A stretch of 64,000 nt of DNA from an uncultured Luminiphilus sp. (lineage in GTDB: Bacteria > Pseudomonadota > Gammaproteobacteria > Pseudomonadales > Halieaceae): contig CALSVI010000009.1 of the NCBI GenBank assembly GCA_943840615.1, positions 124,001 through 188,000 of the forward strand. The letters are read 5' to 3'. Both the position numbers and the translations under genes were made by a program. This document shows, piece by piece, positions 30,999 to 41,700 of this stretch; within the stretch, counting starts at the first letter, position 1, and the number at the start of each line of letters is the position of its first letter. The notes under the pieces were generated by a model. The model was not told the origin of the DNA. It did not search any database and saw only the letters and a program-made list of their open reading frames with translations.

Positions 30999-32353
30999 CA
31001 GGAGAGGCCCTTTTTTGGTTGGGGCTTGCCGCCGCTAGCGGAGTGGGCTTGGTCATTAGCCTGGGTCAACTGCATAAACGGCGCAAGGAACTCAATGCAT
31101 TGCACACCGACGCGGTAACGCAACGGACCGCGGCGGCGTTAGCGACCGAACGCAATGTGGTTCTCGAATCGGAACTCGCGACACGCCAGCAAGAATTGTC
31201 AGCCTTGCATGCCCAGCTCAGCGCGCAAAACGCCACGCTATCGGAGCGTGAAAGCCACCACCAGAGTCAAATAAAATGGGCAGAAGAATCTCGCGCAACG
31301 CTCCGCACGGAACTCGAAGTTATTGGTCAAAAACTACTCGCCTCATCCGGCAAGGCACTGGAAAACACGAATCAGAAAAGCCTCGACAGCTTACTCAAAC
31401 CACTCGCTGAAAAAATTGACCAATTTCAAACGCGGGTGAATCAGGTGCACACCGATATGGTGCGCAACAGCGCGTCACTGACCGAACAAATCAAGCACCT
31501 CGAATCTGTCGGCGTGTCGATGTCGGGCGAGGCAAAAAACCTGACCCGTGCGTTGAAGGGTGATAAAAAGCTGGTGGGCAACTGGGGCGAAGCGCAGCTC
31601 GAAAAGACTCTCGAGTTGGCGGGGCTCAGGCGAGGCGAACACTATGACGCCCAAGTGGCCATCAAGGACGAACGAGGTGATCGGCATCTACCTGACTTTG
31701 TCATCCGGCTGCCCGAAGGTAAGAACCTGGTGATCGACAGCAAAGTCTCTCTGGTGGACTACGAGCGGGCGGTGACTGCCGAGAGTGATGTCGAGCGAAC
31801 AGCGGCGCTTGAGGCCCACGCGAAGGCGGTCAAAAATCATATCGATGCGCTGTCAGCCAAAGACTATGCCAACCTGCCCGGCATGCAAAGCCCAGACTTT
31901 GTGCTGATGTTCATGCCGGTAGAGCCCGCTTATATCGAAGTGATGCGCAGCCAGCGGGAATTGTTCAATCACGGCTACCAGAAAAATGTGGTACTGGTGT
32001 CACATACGACGCTCATGCCTATTCTGCGCACGGTGGCCAACCTCTGGATGATCGAGCACAGCAATCGTGAAGCGCGGGAGATCAGCGAACGCGCGGGCGA
32101 TATCTACAACACGGTGTGCTTGCTCGGCGAGCGGCTGTATGCCCTCGGCGCATCAATATCGACCACGGCCAATAAGTACAACGACGCGGTGAAGGCGGTA
32201 CAGGGCAAACAAGGTCTGGTGGGCAAGGTGGCTCGATTCAAATCACTGTCCAAACGGGCCAACAAGTCCTTTCCGGAAGCGCTGTCCCCTATTGATCCTG
32301 AAATCGATACGGAGCGTCTCGAGGAACTTCAGGACCCAGAGCAATCAGAATAA
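30995..32353 (+). CDS. rmuC: DNA recombination protein RmuC
   Basis: A 452-residue protein with an N-terminal hydrophobic anchor (about 5-25), a long coiled-coil region (about 28-190, Gln/Glu/Ala rich) and the RmuC nuclease-like domain: KGDKKLVGNWGEAQLEKTLE, HLPDFVIRLPEGKNLVIDSK (PD-(D/E)xK-type residues) and FMPVEPAYIEVMR. RmuC limits rearrangements at inverted repeats. Start overlaps the glyS stop; converges on gyrB with about 50 bp between. Placement between glyS and gyrB is less usual than the rest of the order. Confidence 0.93.
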   Translation: MTGEALFWLGLAAASGVGLVISLGQLHKRRKELNALHTDAVTQRTAAALATERNVVLESELATRQQELSALHAQLSAQNATLSERESHHQSQIKWAEESRATLRTELEVIGQKLLASSGKALENTNQKSLDSLLKPLAEKIDQFQTRVNQVHTDMVRNSASLTEQIKHLESVGVSMSGEAKNLTRALKGDKKLVGNWGEAQLEKTLELAGLRRGEHYDAQVAIKDERGDRHLPDFVIRLPEGKNLVIDSKVSLVDYERAVTAESDVERTAALEAHAKAVKNHIDALSAKDYANLPGMQSPDFVLMFMPVEPAYIEVMRSQRELFNHGYQKNVVLVSHTTLMPILRTVANLWMIEHSNREAREISERAGDIYNTVCLLGERLYALGASISTTANKYNDAVKAVQGKQGLVGKVARFKSLSKRANKSFPEALSPIDPEIDTERLEELQDPEQSE

Positions 32354-32401
32354 ACCTGGGCTAACACGCTGCGCTACGGCAACGACCGACTGAATCCATC
32401 C

Positions 32402-34846
<2,445 letters not shown>

Positions 34847-34903
34847 CTACTTTTTGTCTTCCGCTCGCCTTTATTTACTGGGACAGGCCGCTGTTGAGCC
34901 CGC

Positions 34904-35977
34904 TCAGCCTAATACCATCTGGCCTTGTTCCACGTGGAACAGGCTAAGGGGGCTTCCGCCCCAGGCCGCTTCAAGCGACCCCCGATCCACCGCGGTTAAC
35001 ACCACTTGCCGATCCGACCCCAGTTGCTCACAAACGTTAGCGCAGTGCGCCCGATCGAGCTCGGCGGGCAAATCGTCCACCAAATACAAAGGCGCTGCCG
35101 CCGAGGCTTCCTCAATCAATCTGCCCTGAACCAGCTTTAGCGCCACCAGCGTCAGCTTCATTTGGCCTCGAGATAAGACCTCTGCCGCCACCACACCCTC
35201 TCGCATCAACCTCAGATCAGCCCGATGCGGCCCTACCTGGGTGAAGCCCTGTGCGGCATCGCTGTCTGCGTTACGCTCCAGCGCCTCTAGCAACGTCTGG
35301 CTCCGGTCCCAACCGCGGCGAAAAAGCACCTCCAGCCCGGCTAAGTCAGCCGAGAGGGTTGGCGCCAGATCAACCAGCCTCTCCGCTAATTCCGCGGCGG
35401 CTCGGGCCCTTAACGCCGTCAATCGCTCGCCCGTTTCAGCGAGCTCGTGGCGCCATGCCTTGTCGCTGTCCAGTATACCACGACGGAGCCCACTATTACG
35501 CTGCCGAATCGTTTGAGCATAACGCTTCCACAAAGACAAAAAGCCCTGTTCCACGTGGAACAACGTGCCGTCCAGCAGCCTGCGCCGCCCCTCTGGCGGG
35601 CCCGTCACCACGCCCAGTCCGTCTGTATCCAGCAGGATTAAGGGCAAGTGTTGCGCCAGCTCTGATAGCGAGGACGTGTTTTCACCGTCCACCTTCGCCC
35701 TGACCGTGCCGTCACGATGTTTCTCTATCCCCATCGTCCGGGTATGGCCGGACCGCTTCACGCGACCCACCACGCGGCATTGATCCATGCCGTGTTGAAT
35801 CATCGGTTTTGACTGATGTGTTCTAAAAGAGCGGCCAGCGCCCAGAAGGTGAACGGCCTCTAAAAAACTGGTTTTGCCGGAGCCATTGGCACCAAACAGC
35901 GCCGTAGCGCCCGGTGCCAACTCCACCTTGATGGATGACAGATTCCTGACGCCCTCAATGGCAATATGCTCCAGCAT
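34904..35977 (-). CDS. recF: DNA replication and repair protein RecF
   Basis: A 357-residue SMC-like ATPase that helps load RecA at gaps. Walker A GANGSGKTSFLEAVHLL is near residue 30, the ABC signature is LSRGQMKLTLVALKL near 265, and Walker B LYLVDDLPAELDRAHC near 295. It contains the peptide LFHVEQG twice (near 141 and at the C-terminus), each encoded by a perfect parS palindrome (35547-35562 and 34926-34941). The C-terminus (after LVDDLPAELD) is otherwise ordinary. Confidence 0.96.
   Translation of the reverse strand: MLEHIAIEGVRNLSSIKVELAPGATALFGANGSGKTSFLEAVHLLGAGRSFRTHQSKPMIQHGMDQCRVVGRVKRSGHTRTMGIEKHRDGTVRAKVDGENTSSLSELAQHLPLILLDTDGLGVVTGPPEGRRRLLDGTLFHVEQGFLSLWKRYAQTIRQRNSGLRRGILDSDKAWRHELAETGERLTALRARAAAELAERLVDLAPTLSADLAGLEVLFRRGWDRSQTLLEALERNADSDAAQGFTQVGPHRADLRLMREGVVAAEVLSRGQMKLTLVALKLVQGRLIEEASAAAPLYLVDDLPAELDRAHCANVCEQLGSDRQVVLTAVDRGSLEAAWGGSPLSLFHVEQGQMVLG
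34926..34941. promoter_or_regulatory. parS centromere-like site, in recF 3' end
   Basis: TGTTCCACGTGGAACA is a perfect 16-bp palindrome matching the ParB-binding consensus TGTTNCACGTGNAACA, in the form typical of Pseudomonas parS. It lies within the last codons of recF, about 3.8 kb left of the putative oriC and 12 kb from parAB. Confidence 0.92.
35547..35562. promoter_or_regulatory. parS centromere-like site, in recF interior
   Basis: A second perfect copy of TGTTCCACGTGGAACA, identical to the one at 34926 and 621 bp away. It is in the same reading phase of recF, so both encode LFHVEQ. The pair probably forms the ParB nucleation zone for origin segregation. Confidence 0.92.
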
Positions 35978-35994
35978 TGAAGCGGGTAGGGCGC

Positions 35995-37106
35995 TTAGAG
36001 CCGCATAGGCATGACGACGTAAAGCCGCTCTGGCTCATGCTCAGACGGCCCTTCAGCATTTTCAAGCAGCGCGGAACTGGCCTCGTCGGACAGTAACAAC
36101 CGAACCTGGGTCTGCTCTAGCACCGACAGCACATCCAGCAAGTAACTGACATTAAAGCCTATTTCTAGTTCAGCACCACTATATTGCACCGCCACAACCT
36201 CCTCTGCCTGCTCTTGCTCGGGATTATTGGCTGTGATGTCTAAATTGTTTTCAGATAATTTAAGCCTGACGCCGCGATATTTTTCATTCGAAAGGATCGC
36301 TGTTCGCGTAAACGCCTGCTTTAACTCCGCTCGCTCCCCCATGACCGACTTGTCGGCATTTTTCGGAATTACGCGCTCATAATCGGGGAACTTGCCGTCA
36401 ACTAGCTTCGAAGTGAACGTAAACTGCTCGTTAACAGCACGAATGTGGTTGGTGCCAATAATCAACTCCAGAGGCGCCTCACCATCGAGCAGCGCGAGAG
36501 CTCAAGCACGCCTTTTCGCGGGATAATGATCCCCGTATCGGCGGCCTCGACGAGTGCAGGCGCCGTGGCCAAGGCCAGCCGGTGACCATCCGTCGCCACC
36601 ACACGAAGCCTGCCACCCAGTATTTCGAGATACAGGCCATTGAGATAATAGCGAACGTCCTGCTGAGCCATCGCGAAGGCGGTGCCATCGATTAGCTGCT
36701 TCACCAGTGACTGGCCGAGCGATAGCGCGACCGAGCCCGCACCCCCCTCGACCGAGGGAAAATCCGCTGCGGGTAAAGTGGACAGGGTAAAGCGGCTTCG
36801 GCCCGCCTTCACCGTTGCCTTTCCCGCCTCAAGAGAAAATTCAATCGTGGAGCCTTCGGGCAGCGACTTGCAAATATCAACCAGCTTTCTCGCTGGAACA
36901 GTGACCTCCCCATCAACACCCGCCGCGTCCAACTCGACCCGCCCGACCATCTCTACCTCAAGATCGGTCCCGGTTATGGAGAGCGTTTTGTCCTCCAGTA
37001 CAAGCAATACATTCGACAAAATAGGGAGGGTTTGTCGTCTTTCGACGACCCCCGCCACCAAATTCAGCGGTTTAACCAGGGCATCGCGGGCAATAGAAAA
37101 TTTCAT
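35995..37106 (-). CDS. dnaN: DNA polymerase III beta sliding clamp, one apparent frameshift
   Basis: Processivity clamp of the replicase. Reading from the ATG at 37106 the frame is intact to VLELSR (214 codons), then breaks; the remaining 156 residues (IIGTNHIRAVNEQFTFTSK to YVVMPMRL) continue in another frame. Restoring one base near 36492 gives ELSRLLDGEAPLELIIGT, exactly the family sequence, and a total of 370 residues, normal for the clamp (E. coli 366). Both halves are well conserved, so a 1-base deletion error is the likely cause. Between dnaA and recF. Confidence 0.93.
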
Positions 37107-37170
37107 GTTGTTCGGCTCGTTTAATATCTTGCGGTATCCGGGGATTACGCCACCCCGGCGGGTAGGGCTT

Positions 37171-38586
37171 TCAAGTTGTCAGGGCCCGAAGCAGGTTTTG
37201 ATAATCCTCGCTGATGTCGGGGCTGACATCCCTTAGCTCCTTGATTTTACGACACGCGTGCAAGACTGTCGTGTGGTCTCGCCCGCCAAAAGCATCACCA
37301 ATCTCAGGCAAGCTGTGACGCGTCAGTTCCTTTGCCAGCGCCATCGCCACCTGTCTAGGCCGGGCCACAGACCGGTTGCGGCGTTTTGACATCAGGTCTG
37401 CGACCTTAATCTTGTAATACTCCGCCACCTTCCGTTTGATGTTGTCCAAGGACACCTGCTTGTCCTGCAGGGCAAGCAGGTCTTTTAAGCTGTCCTTTAT
37501 CAAATCGATGTCGAAAGGACGCCCAGTGAAGTTAGCGCTCGCTATCACCCTTTTTAAAGCGCCCTCTAGCTCTCGGACGTTTGAACGAATGCGCTGCGCA
37601 ATAAAAAACGCGGCGTCCGGGGCAAGCACTATATGGCTCTGTTCGGCTTTTTTCATCAGAATCGCGACCCGAGTTTCAAGATCCGGCGGCTCGACTGCAA
37701 CCGTCAGCCCCCACCCAAATCGGGACTTCAACCGCTCCTCCACGCCATCGATCTCTTTGGGGTAGCGATCGCAGGTCAAAATCATTTGCTGGCCGCCCTC
37801 GAGCAGGGCATTAAACGTATGAAAAAACTCTTCCTGTGAACGATCCTTATTAGCAAAAAACTGGATATCATCAATCAGCAGTGCATCGACCGAGCGGTAA
37901 AACCGCTTGAAATCATTGATCGCATTGAGCTGCAGCGCCTTAACCATATCGGCGACAAAGCGTTCCGAGTGCAGATAAACGATCTTCGCCTCCGGGTTTT
38001 TTCGGCGCATCGCATTGCCCACCGCATGCATCAAGTGCGTTTTACCCAGCCCGACACCACCGTAGAGAAACAGCGGGTTATATGACATACCGGGGTGCTC
38101 TGCCACCTGCTGGGCCGCCGCTAATGCCAGCTGGTTGCTCTTTCCCTCGACAAACCGCTCAAAGGTGTAGCCCTCAACGAGACTGGACGGCGACACCAGC
38201 GCGGCGGGAGCGGGGCGGGGCGCACCCTCCATTGCCGCAGCCATTGCCGTAGCCGGACGTGCCTGGCTCAACGGTGGCGTGTGGCCGACCGCTCGAACCG
38301 ATGGTGCTGATGAAACTCCGGCCGGTGGGGCGCCCGCGACCGTTACCGACGCATGCGCCGCCGCAGGGGGCACCACATCGAGTAAATAGCTGCTGATCAT
38401 CGGTAGATATTTTTCTGCCACAAAATCACGAATAAACCGATTGGGCGCGGCCAGCACCAACCCGGATTCTTGCCATTCGGCCTGCAAAGGCCTTATCCAA
38501 GTATTAAACTGCTGTTGCGGTATATCACCGCCTAATCGATTCAGACAGTGCCGCCAGGGGTCAGTGAGGGGCTGGGGGGCAACCAA
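37171..38586 (-). CDS. dnaA: Chromosomal replication initiator DnaA
   Basis: AAA+ initiator that binds DnaA boxes and opens oriC. I place the start at TTG 38586, giving 471 residues: GGAG sits 7 nt upstream and the product begins just before the domain I pattern [20 protein letters not shown]. The frame stays open to a GTG at 38706, but that codon lies inside a DnaA box and the extra 40 residues do not look like DnaA. Domain III has Walker [17 protein letters not shown] and Walker [11 protein letters not shown]. Domain IV has the signature [17 protein letters not shown]. The proline/alanine-rich domain II is about 60 residues. Confidence 0.96.
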   Translation of the reverse strand: MVAPQPLTDPWRHCLNRLGGDIPQQQFNTWIRPLQAEWQESGLVLAAPNRFIRDFVAEKYLPMISSYLLDVVPPAAAHASVTVAGAPPAGVSSAPSVRAVGHTPPLSQARPATAMAAAMEGAPRPAPAALVSPSSLVEGYTFERFVEGKSNQLALAAAQQVAEHPGMSYNPLFLYGGVGLGKTHLMHAVGNAMRRKNPEAKIVYLHSERFVADMVKALQLNAINDFKRFYRSVDALLIDDIQFFANKDRSQEEFFHTFNALLEGGQQMILTCDRYPKEIDGVEERLKSRFGWGLTVAVEPPDLETRVAILMKKAEQSHIVLAPDAAFFIAQRIRSNVRELEGALKRVIASANFTGRPFDIDLIKDSLKDLLALQDKQVSLDNIKRKVAEYYKIKVADLMSKRRNRSVARPRQVAMALAKELTRHSLPEIGDAFGGRDHTTVLHACRKIKELRDVSPDISEDYQNLLRALTT

Positions 38587-38698
38587 CTTTCTTCTCCAAT
38601 TCTCGCTACCGAACCTTTTAACAAGGCTGCTTGGCGCGCAGGATAACTCCGAACTACTCGAAAAAGCGTCCGGCCTACTCTGCGCTTTCGCCGCCCAG

Positions 38699-38707
38699 TT
38701 ATCCACA
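38699..38707 (+). promoter_or_regulatory. DnaA box, perfect consensus
   Basis: TTATCCACA, the exact high-affinity DnaA box. It lies in the dnaA leader about 113 bp upstream of the chosen TTG start, so it could serve both origin function and dnaA autoregulation. Confidence 0.85.
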
Positions 38708-38816
38708 AACCAAACTTCGCTTCAACTTGTTTTTACCTTATATAAAACAATAGGTTATGATTAACCAGTTCGGGTAAACGAATCCCCTGCCATTTGCAAG
38801 AAAAACTTTTATGGGT

Positions 38817-38825
38817 TGTGGATAA
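38817..38825 (-). promoter_or_regulatory. DnaA box, perfect consensus, reverse orientation
   Basis: TGTGGATAA, the reverse complement of TTATCCACA, 118 bp from the first box and immediately followed by an AT-rich run with TTATTATCTTTTTATC. Confidence 0.85.
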
Positions 38826-39052
38826 CCTGTTATTATCTTTTTATCAACCTGTGGTTTGTCCTGAGGCGCTAAGTCATTTGGCCGCCCGCTAAACTGATCT
38901 AACAATGCAGGAACAAAATCCAACCGCCCGAAAAACCGCGGTTTTATCGCTCCTGCACCTGCGCGGGTGACGCGGGCAGTCCCCGGGTCGGTCGGTGGAT
39001 GAGATTTTTTTACTGCCCGCCTGATGGGTATCTCGCGGTCACGCACCGATGC

Positions 39053-39081
39053 TTGCCAAGGCCGGAGCGGACCCCTATAAT
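39053..39081 (+). promoter_or_regulatory. Strong sigma70 promoter of rpmH-rnpA
   Basis: TTGCCA (39053-39058), a 17-bp spacer and a perfect TATAAT (39076-39081). The best promoter match in the window, as expected for a ribosomal protein gene next to the origin. It gives a leader of about 95 nt. Confidence 0.8.
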
Positions 39082-39157
39082 CCGCGCCCCTTAACGCAAT
39101 GCAAGCCTCACACTGGCGCGTTGCTACCGCGGCTTGGCCACTTTGCAGCGCCGCCCG

Positions 39158-39172
39158 CTATTTGAGAAATAG
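39158..39172 (+). promoter_or_regulatory. Small leader hairpin before rpmH
   Basis: CTATTT, GAG loop and AAATAG form a perfect 6-bp hairpin whose 3' arm runs into the AGG that would be the rpmH ribosome-binding site, 9 nt before the ATG. It could mask the site, but it is AU-rich and weak. Confidence 0.35.
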
Positions 39173-39181
39173 GTATTCGCC

Positions 39182-39316
39182 ATGAAGCGTACATTTCAGC
39201 CCAGCGTTCTAAAGCGTAAGCGCACTCACGGGTTTCGCGCCCGCATGGCCACCAAAAACGGGCGCAAGACGCTGTCGAGGCGCCGAGCGCGCGGCCGCAG
39301 TCGCCTTTCTGCCTAA
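39182..39316 (+). CDS. rpmH: 50S ribosomal protein L34
   Basis: A 44-residue basic protein starting [20 protein letters not shown] and ending [10 protein letters not shown], an almost textbook L34. It follows the strong promoter at 39053 and precedes rnpA by 29 bp, the universal arrangement. Confidence 0.98.
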   Translation: MKRTFQPSVLKRKRTHGFRARMATKNGRKTLSRRRARGRSRLSA

Positions 39317-39345
39317 GCAACCGGAGCAGGGCTCTGGCGAGGCCC

Positions 39346-39696
39346 ATGCCCACTTTCCCGCACAGCGCAAAACTCTCACAACCCAGCCACTATCAGCGGG
39401 TGTTTGGCGATCCGGCCTATAAAGTCAGCAATCACGCTTTTTTACTCCTGGCCGTCCCCACTTCCGCGCGCAGCTCTCGTATTGGCATTGTCGTCGCCAA
39501 AAAACATATACGGCGCGCCACAAGGCGAAACCGTATCAAGCGACTTGTGAGAGAGCACTTTCGGCTTAACCCGTTTTTAACATCGCTCGACTTGGTTGTG
39601 TTGGCAAGATCCGCCGCTGACCGACTCGACAACCCCGGCGTTCGGCGAGAACTCGTCACACTATGGCAACAACTTGAGCAAAAGGCCGCGCCATGA
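39346..39696 (+). CDS. rnpA: Ribonuclease P protein component
   Basis: A 116-residue basic protein partnering the RNase P RNA in tRNA 5' maturation. The RNR motif is present in [20 protein letters not shown], preceded by [11 protein letters not shown] and followed by DLVVLAR. Overlaps the yidD start (ATGATG within the last codons). Confidence 0.96.
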   Translation: MPTFPHSAKLSQPSHYQRVFGDPAYKVSNHAFLLLAVPTSARSSRIGIVVAKKHIRRATRRNRIKRLVREHFRLNPFLTSLDLVVLARSAADRLDNPGVRRELVTLWQQLEQKAAP

Positions 39697-39962
39697 TGCA
39701 CTGCATTGAATGGGTTGACCGCCACGTGGCAACAGGATTGGCGCTCCTCATCCGCGGCTATCAGCTCACTCTCAGCCCTTGGTTGGGCAGAAGCTGTCGG
39801 TTCACACCGACCTGTTCACAATATGGGATCGACGCCCTTAGAGCGCACGGCGCAGTGGCGGGCGTTTGGCTCACAGGCCGCAGACTGTTACGTTGCCACC
39901 CGTGGTGCGCAGGGGGGTATGATCCCGTGCCGCCGCAAAAATCACCTCACCACACTCACTGA
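39693..39962 (+). CDS. yidD: Membrane protein insertion efficiency factor YidD
   Basis: An 89-residue protein of the YidD/haemolysin-alpha family that supports YidC-dependent insertion. Signature segments: [34 protein letters not shown] and [13 protein letters not shown], with the four conserved cysteines. The start overlaps the rnpA stop and the stop is 9 bp before yidC. Confidence 0.95.
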   Translation: MMHCIEWVDRHVATGLALLIRGYQLTLSPWLGRSCRFTPTCSQYGIDALRAHGAVAGVWLTGRRLLRCHPWCAGGYDPVPPQKSPHHTH

Positions 39963-39971
39963 GATCACACC

Positions 39972-41678
39972 ATGGATATCCCTCGCTACGCCCTTATTGC
40001 CGCCAGTGTTCTGCTGGGGTTAATGCTGTTAGGAGAGTGGACCCGCTTCAGTACCGCACAACAAGAGGCCGCCTCGCCGCCCGTACCCATGGTAGAAACC
40101 CGTGCACCGGCGCGCGAAACCGAAAGCGCTGACTTCGTCGCTACCGAGGGGAATGCAGACACCGACCTGCCCGCCAGCGAGGATATCGACCTGCCCGCTG
40201 CCGATGCGCTGGCCAGCCCTGTCACCATGATGACGGACACCCGCAGCCAAATCATCACAGTTCATACTGATGTACTGGAAATTAAAATCGACCTGGAAGG
40301 TGGTGATGTTGTCGGCGCCGCACTCAAGAATTACCCCAAGACACTGGATGACCCATCGGACCCCTTTGTACTGCTCGAGCGCAACGCGCAGCGGATCTAC
40401 GTAGCGCAATCCGGCCTCGTCGGCGCAGATGGCGTTGATCAAGGACAACGCGCGCGGTACCGCTCTGCCCAAGATGTTTACCGACTAGAGGGCCTGTTAC
40501 CTCAAGAGGTCACCATTGAATACATCGGCGGTGACAGCCCCCTCAACGTCAATAAGACCTTTCGCTTTGAGCCGGGCAGCCACACCGTTTTAGTGCGCCA
40601 GACCGTCAACAATGCTTCTTCTGTCAGCGCCCAAGTCACGCCTTTTGTGCAGCTAAAACGAGACAGCTCTCCCGCGCCGGCGGCAAGCGACTCGGGTATG
40701 GGAATGAAGCCCTTTTTAGGATCAGCGCTGACCCAGCCCGATCAGCGGTTTGCTAAATTCGATTTTGATGACATGGCCGAGGACCCCTTCAGGGCTGATC
40801 TGACCGGCGGCTGGGTGGCAATGTTGCAACATTATTTTGTCAGCGCATGGATACCAGACGCCAACAATACGTATCGATTTCGAACACGGCAGACCCGGTC
40901 CGGTGACAATATTATTGGGTATACCGGACCTGCCATGACCATTGCGCCCGGTGAAACCATCTCGATCAGCAACCAACTCTACGTCGGGCCTAAAAATCAA
41001 AAGGTGCTCGCCGAGCTCGGATCGCATCTTGATCTAGTGGTCGATTACGGTTGGCTGTGGTGGATTGCGCAACCGCTGTTCTGGTTGCTCACTTTTATTC
41101 AGAGCATCGTGATTAACTGGGGCATTGCGATCATTATCCTTACGCTGCTTGTGAAGCTCGCTTTTTTCCAGCTCTCGGCAGCAGGCTACAAATCCATGGC
41201 CCGCATGCGCAAAGTACAGCCCCGTATCGTGGCTATTAGGGAGGAATACGCTAACGACAAAGCCAAGCAATCCCAGGCGATGATGGAGCTGTATAAAAAA
41301 GAAAAAATCAATCCGTTAGGCGGCTGTTTTCCGATTCTCGTCCAAATGCCCGTTTTCATCGCGCTCTATTGGGTATTAATGGAATCCGTTGAGCTGCGGC
41401 AGGCCCCCTTCGCCTTATGGATTAACGATCTCTCTGTCATGGATCCCTACTTTGTATTGCCTATTTTGATGGGCGCGAGCATGTTCTACATGCAAAAGCT
41501 GAACCCGGCGCCACCAGACCCCATGCAAGCGAAAATCATGCAGTGGATGCCTATCGTCTTTACCTTCTTTTTCTTGTGGTTCCCCGCTGGCTTGGTGCTG
41601 TATTGGTTATGTAACAACCTGCTTTCGATGGGTCAGCAGTACATCATCAACCGCCGCATCGAGAGTGGTGCCCTCTGA
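39972..41678 (+). CDS. yidC: Membrane protein insertase YidC
   Basis: A 568-residue Oxa1/YidC insertase. It has an N-terminal transmembrane anchor (about 5-21), an acidic linker (about 30-80), a large periplasmic beta domain (about 90-345), and five conserved C-terminal helices with NWGIAIIILTLLVKLAFFQL, INPLGGCFPILVQMPVFIAL and WFPAGLVLYWLCNNLLSM. The positive pore region is in the first conserved helix/loop (KPRIV-like RKVQPRIVAIREEY). Length is normal for Gram-negatives (548 in E. coli). Confidence 0.97.
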   Translation: MDIPRYALIAASVLLGLMLLGEWTRFSTAQQEAASPPVPMVETRAPARETESADFVATEGNADTDLPASEDIDLPAADALASPVTMMTDTRSQIITVHTDVLEIKIDLEGGDVVGAALKNYPKTLDDPSDPFVLLERNAQRIYVAQSGLVGADGVDQGQRARYRSAQDVYRLEGLLPQEVTIEYIGGDSPLNVNKTFRFEPGSHTVLVRQTVNNASSVSAQVTPFVQLKRDSSPAPAASDSGMGMKPFLGSALTQPDQRFAKFDFDDMAEDPFRADLTGGWVAMLQHYFVSAWIPDANNTYRFRTRQTRSGDNIIGYTGPAMTIAPGETISISNQLYVGPKNQKVLAELGSHLDLVVDYGWLWWIAQPLFWLLTFIQSIVINWGIAIIILTLLVKLAFFQLSAAGYKSMARMRKVQPRIVAIREEYANDKAKQSQAMMELYKKEKINPLGGCFPILVQMPVFIALYWVLMESVELRQAPFALWINDLSVMDPYFVLPILMGASMFYMQKLNPAPPDPMQAKIMQWMPIVFTFFFLWFPAGLVLYWLCNNLLSMGQQYIINRRIESGAL

Positions 41679-41700
41679 GCCACCGGGAGCAAAAACTACT

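Larger units (their letters stand above)
38690..39000. other. oriC: Putative chromosomal origin oriC (dnaA-rpmH intergenic region)
   Basis: The gene-free stretch 38587-39181 holds two perfect DnaA boxes in opposite orientation, TTATCCACA at 38699-38707 and TGTGGATAA at 38817-38825. Between and after them are AT-rich runs (38728-38770, 38825-38850) suited to unwinding. A weaker box-like TTATCAACC starts at 38840. dnaA reads left and rpmH right, so transcription diverges from this point, and the flanking order rpmH/dnaA/dnaN is the standard pseudomonad-type origin. The dnaA promoter should also lie here but I cannot fix it. Confidence 0.8.

Noticed and set aside
38587-38706. N-terminal extension of DnaA from a GTG at 38706
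   Set aside because: The start codon lies within a DnaA box, the residues are Ser-rich and unlike DnaA domain I, and a better ribosome site precedes the TTG at 38586.
39720-39742. CCACGTGG palindrome near the yidD start as a third parS
   Set aside because: The outer half-site bases do not match the GTT/AAC arms.
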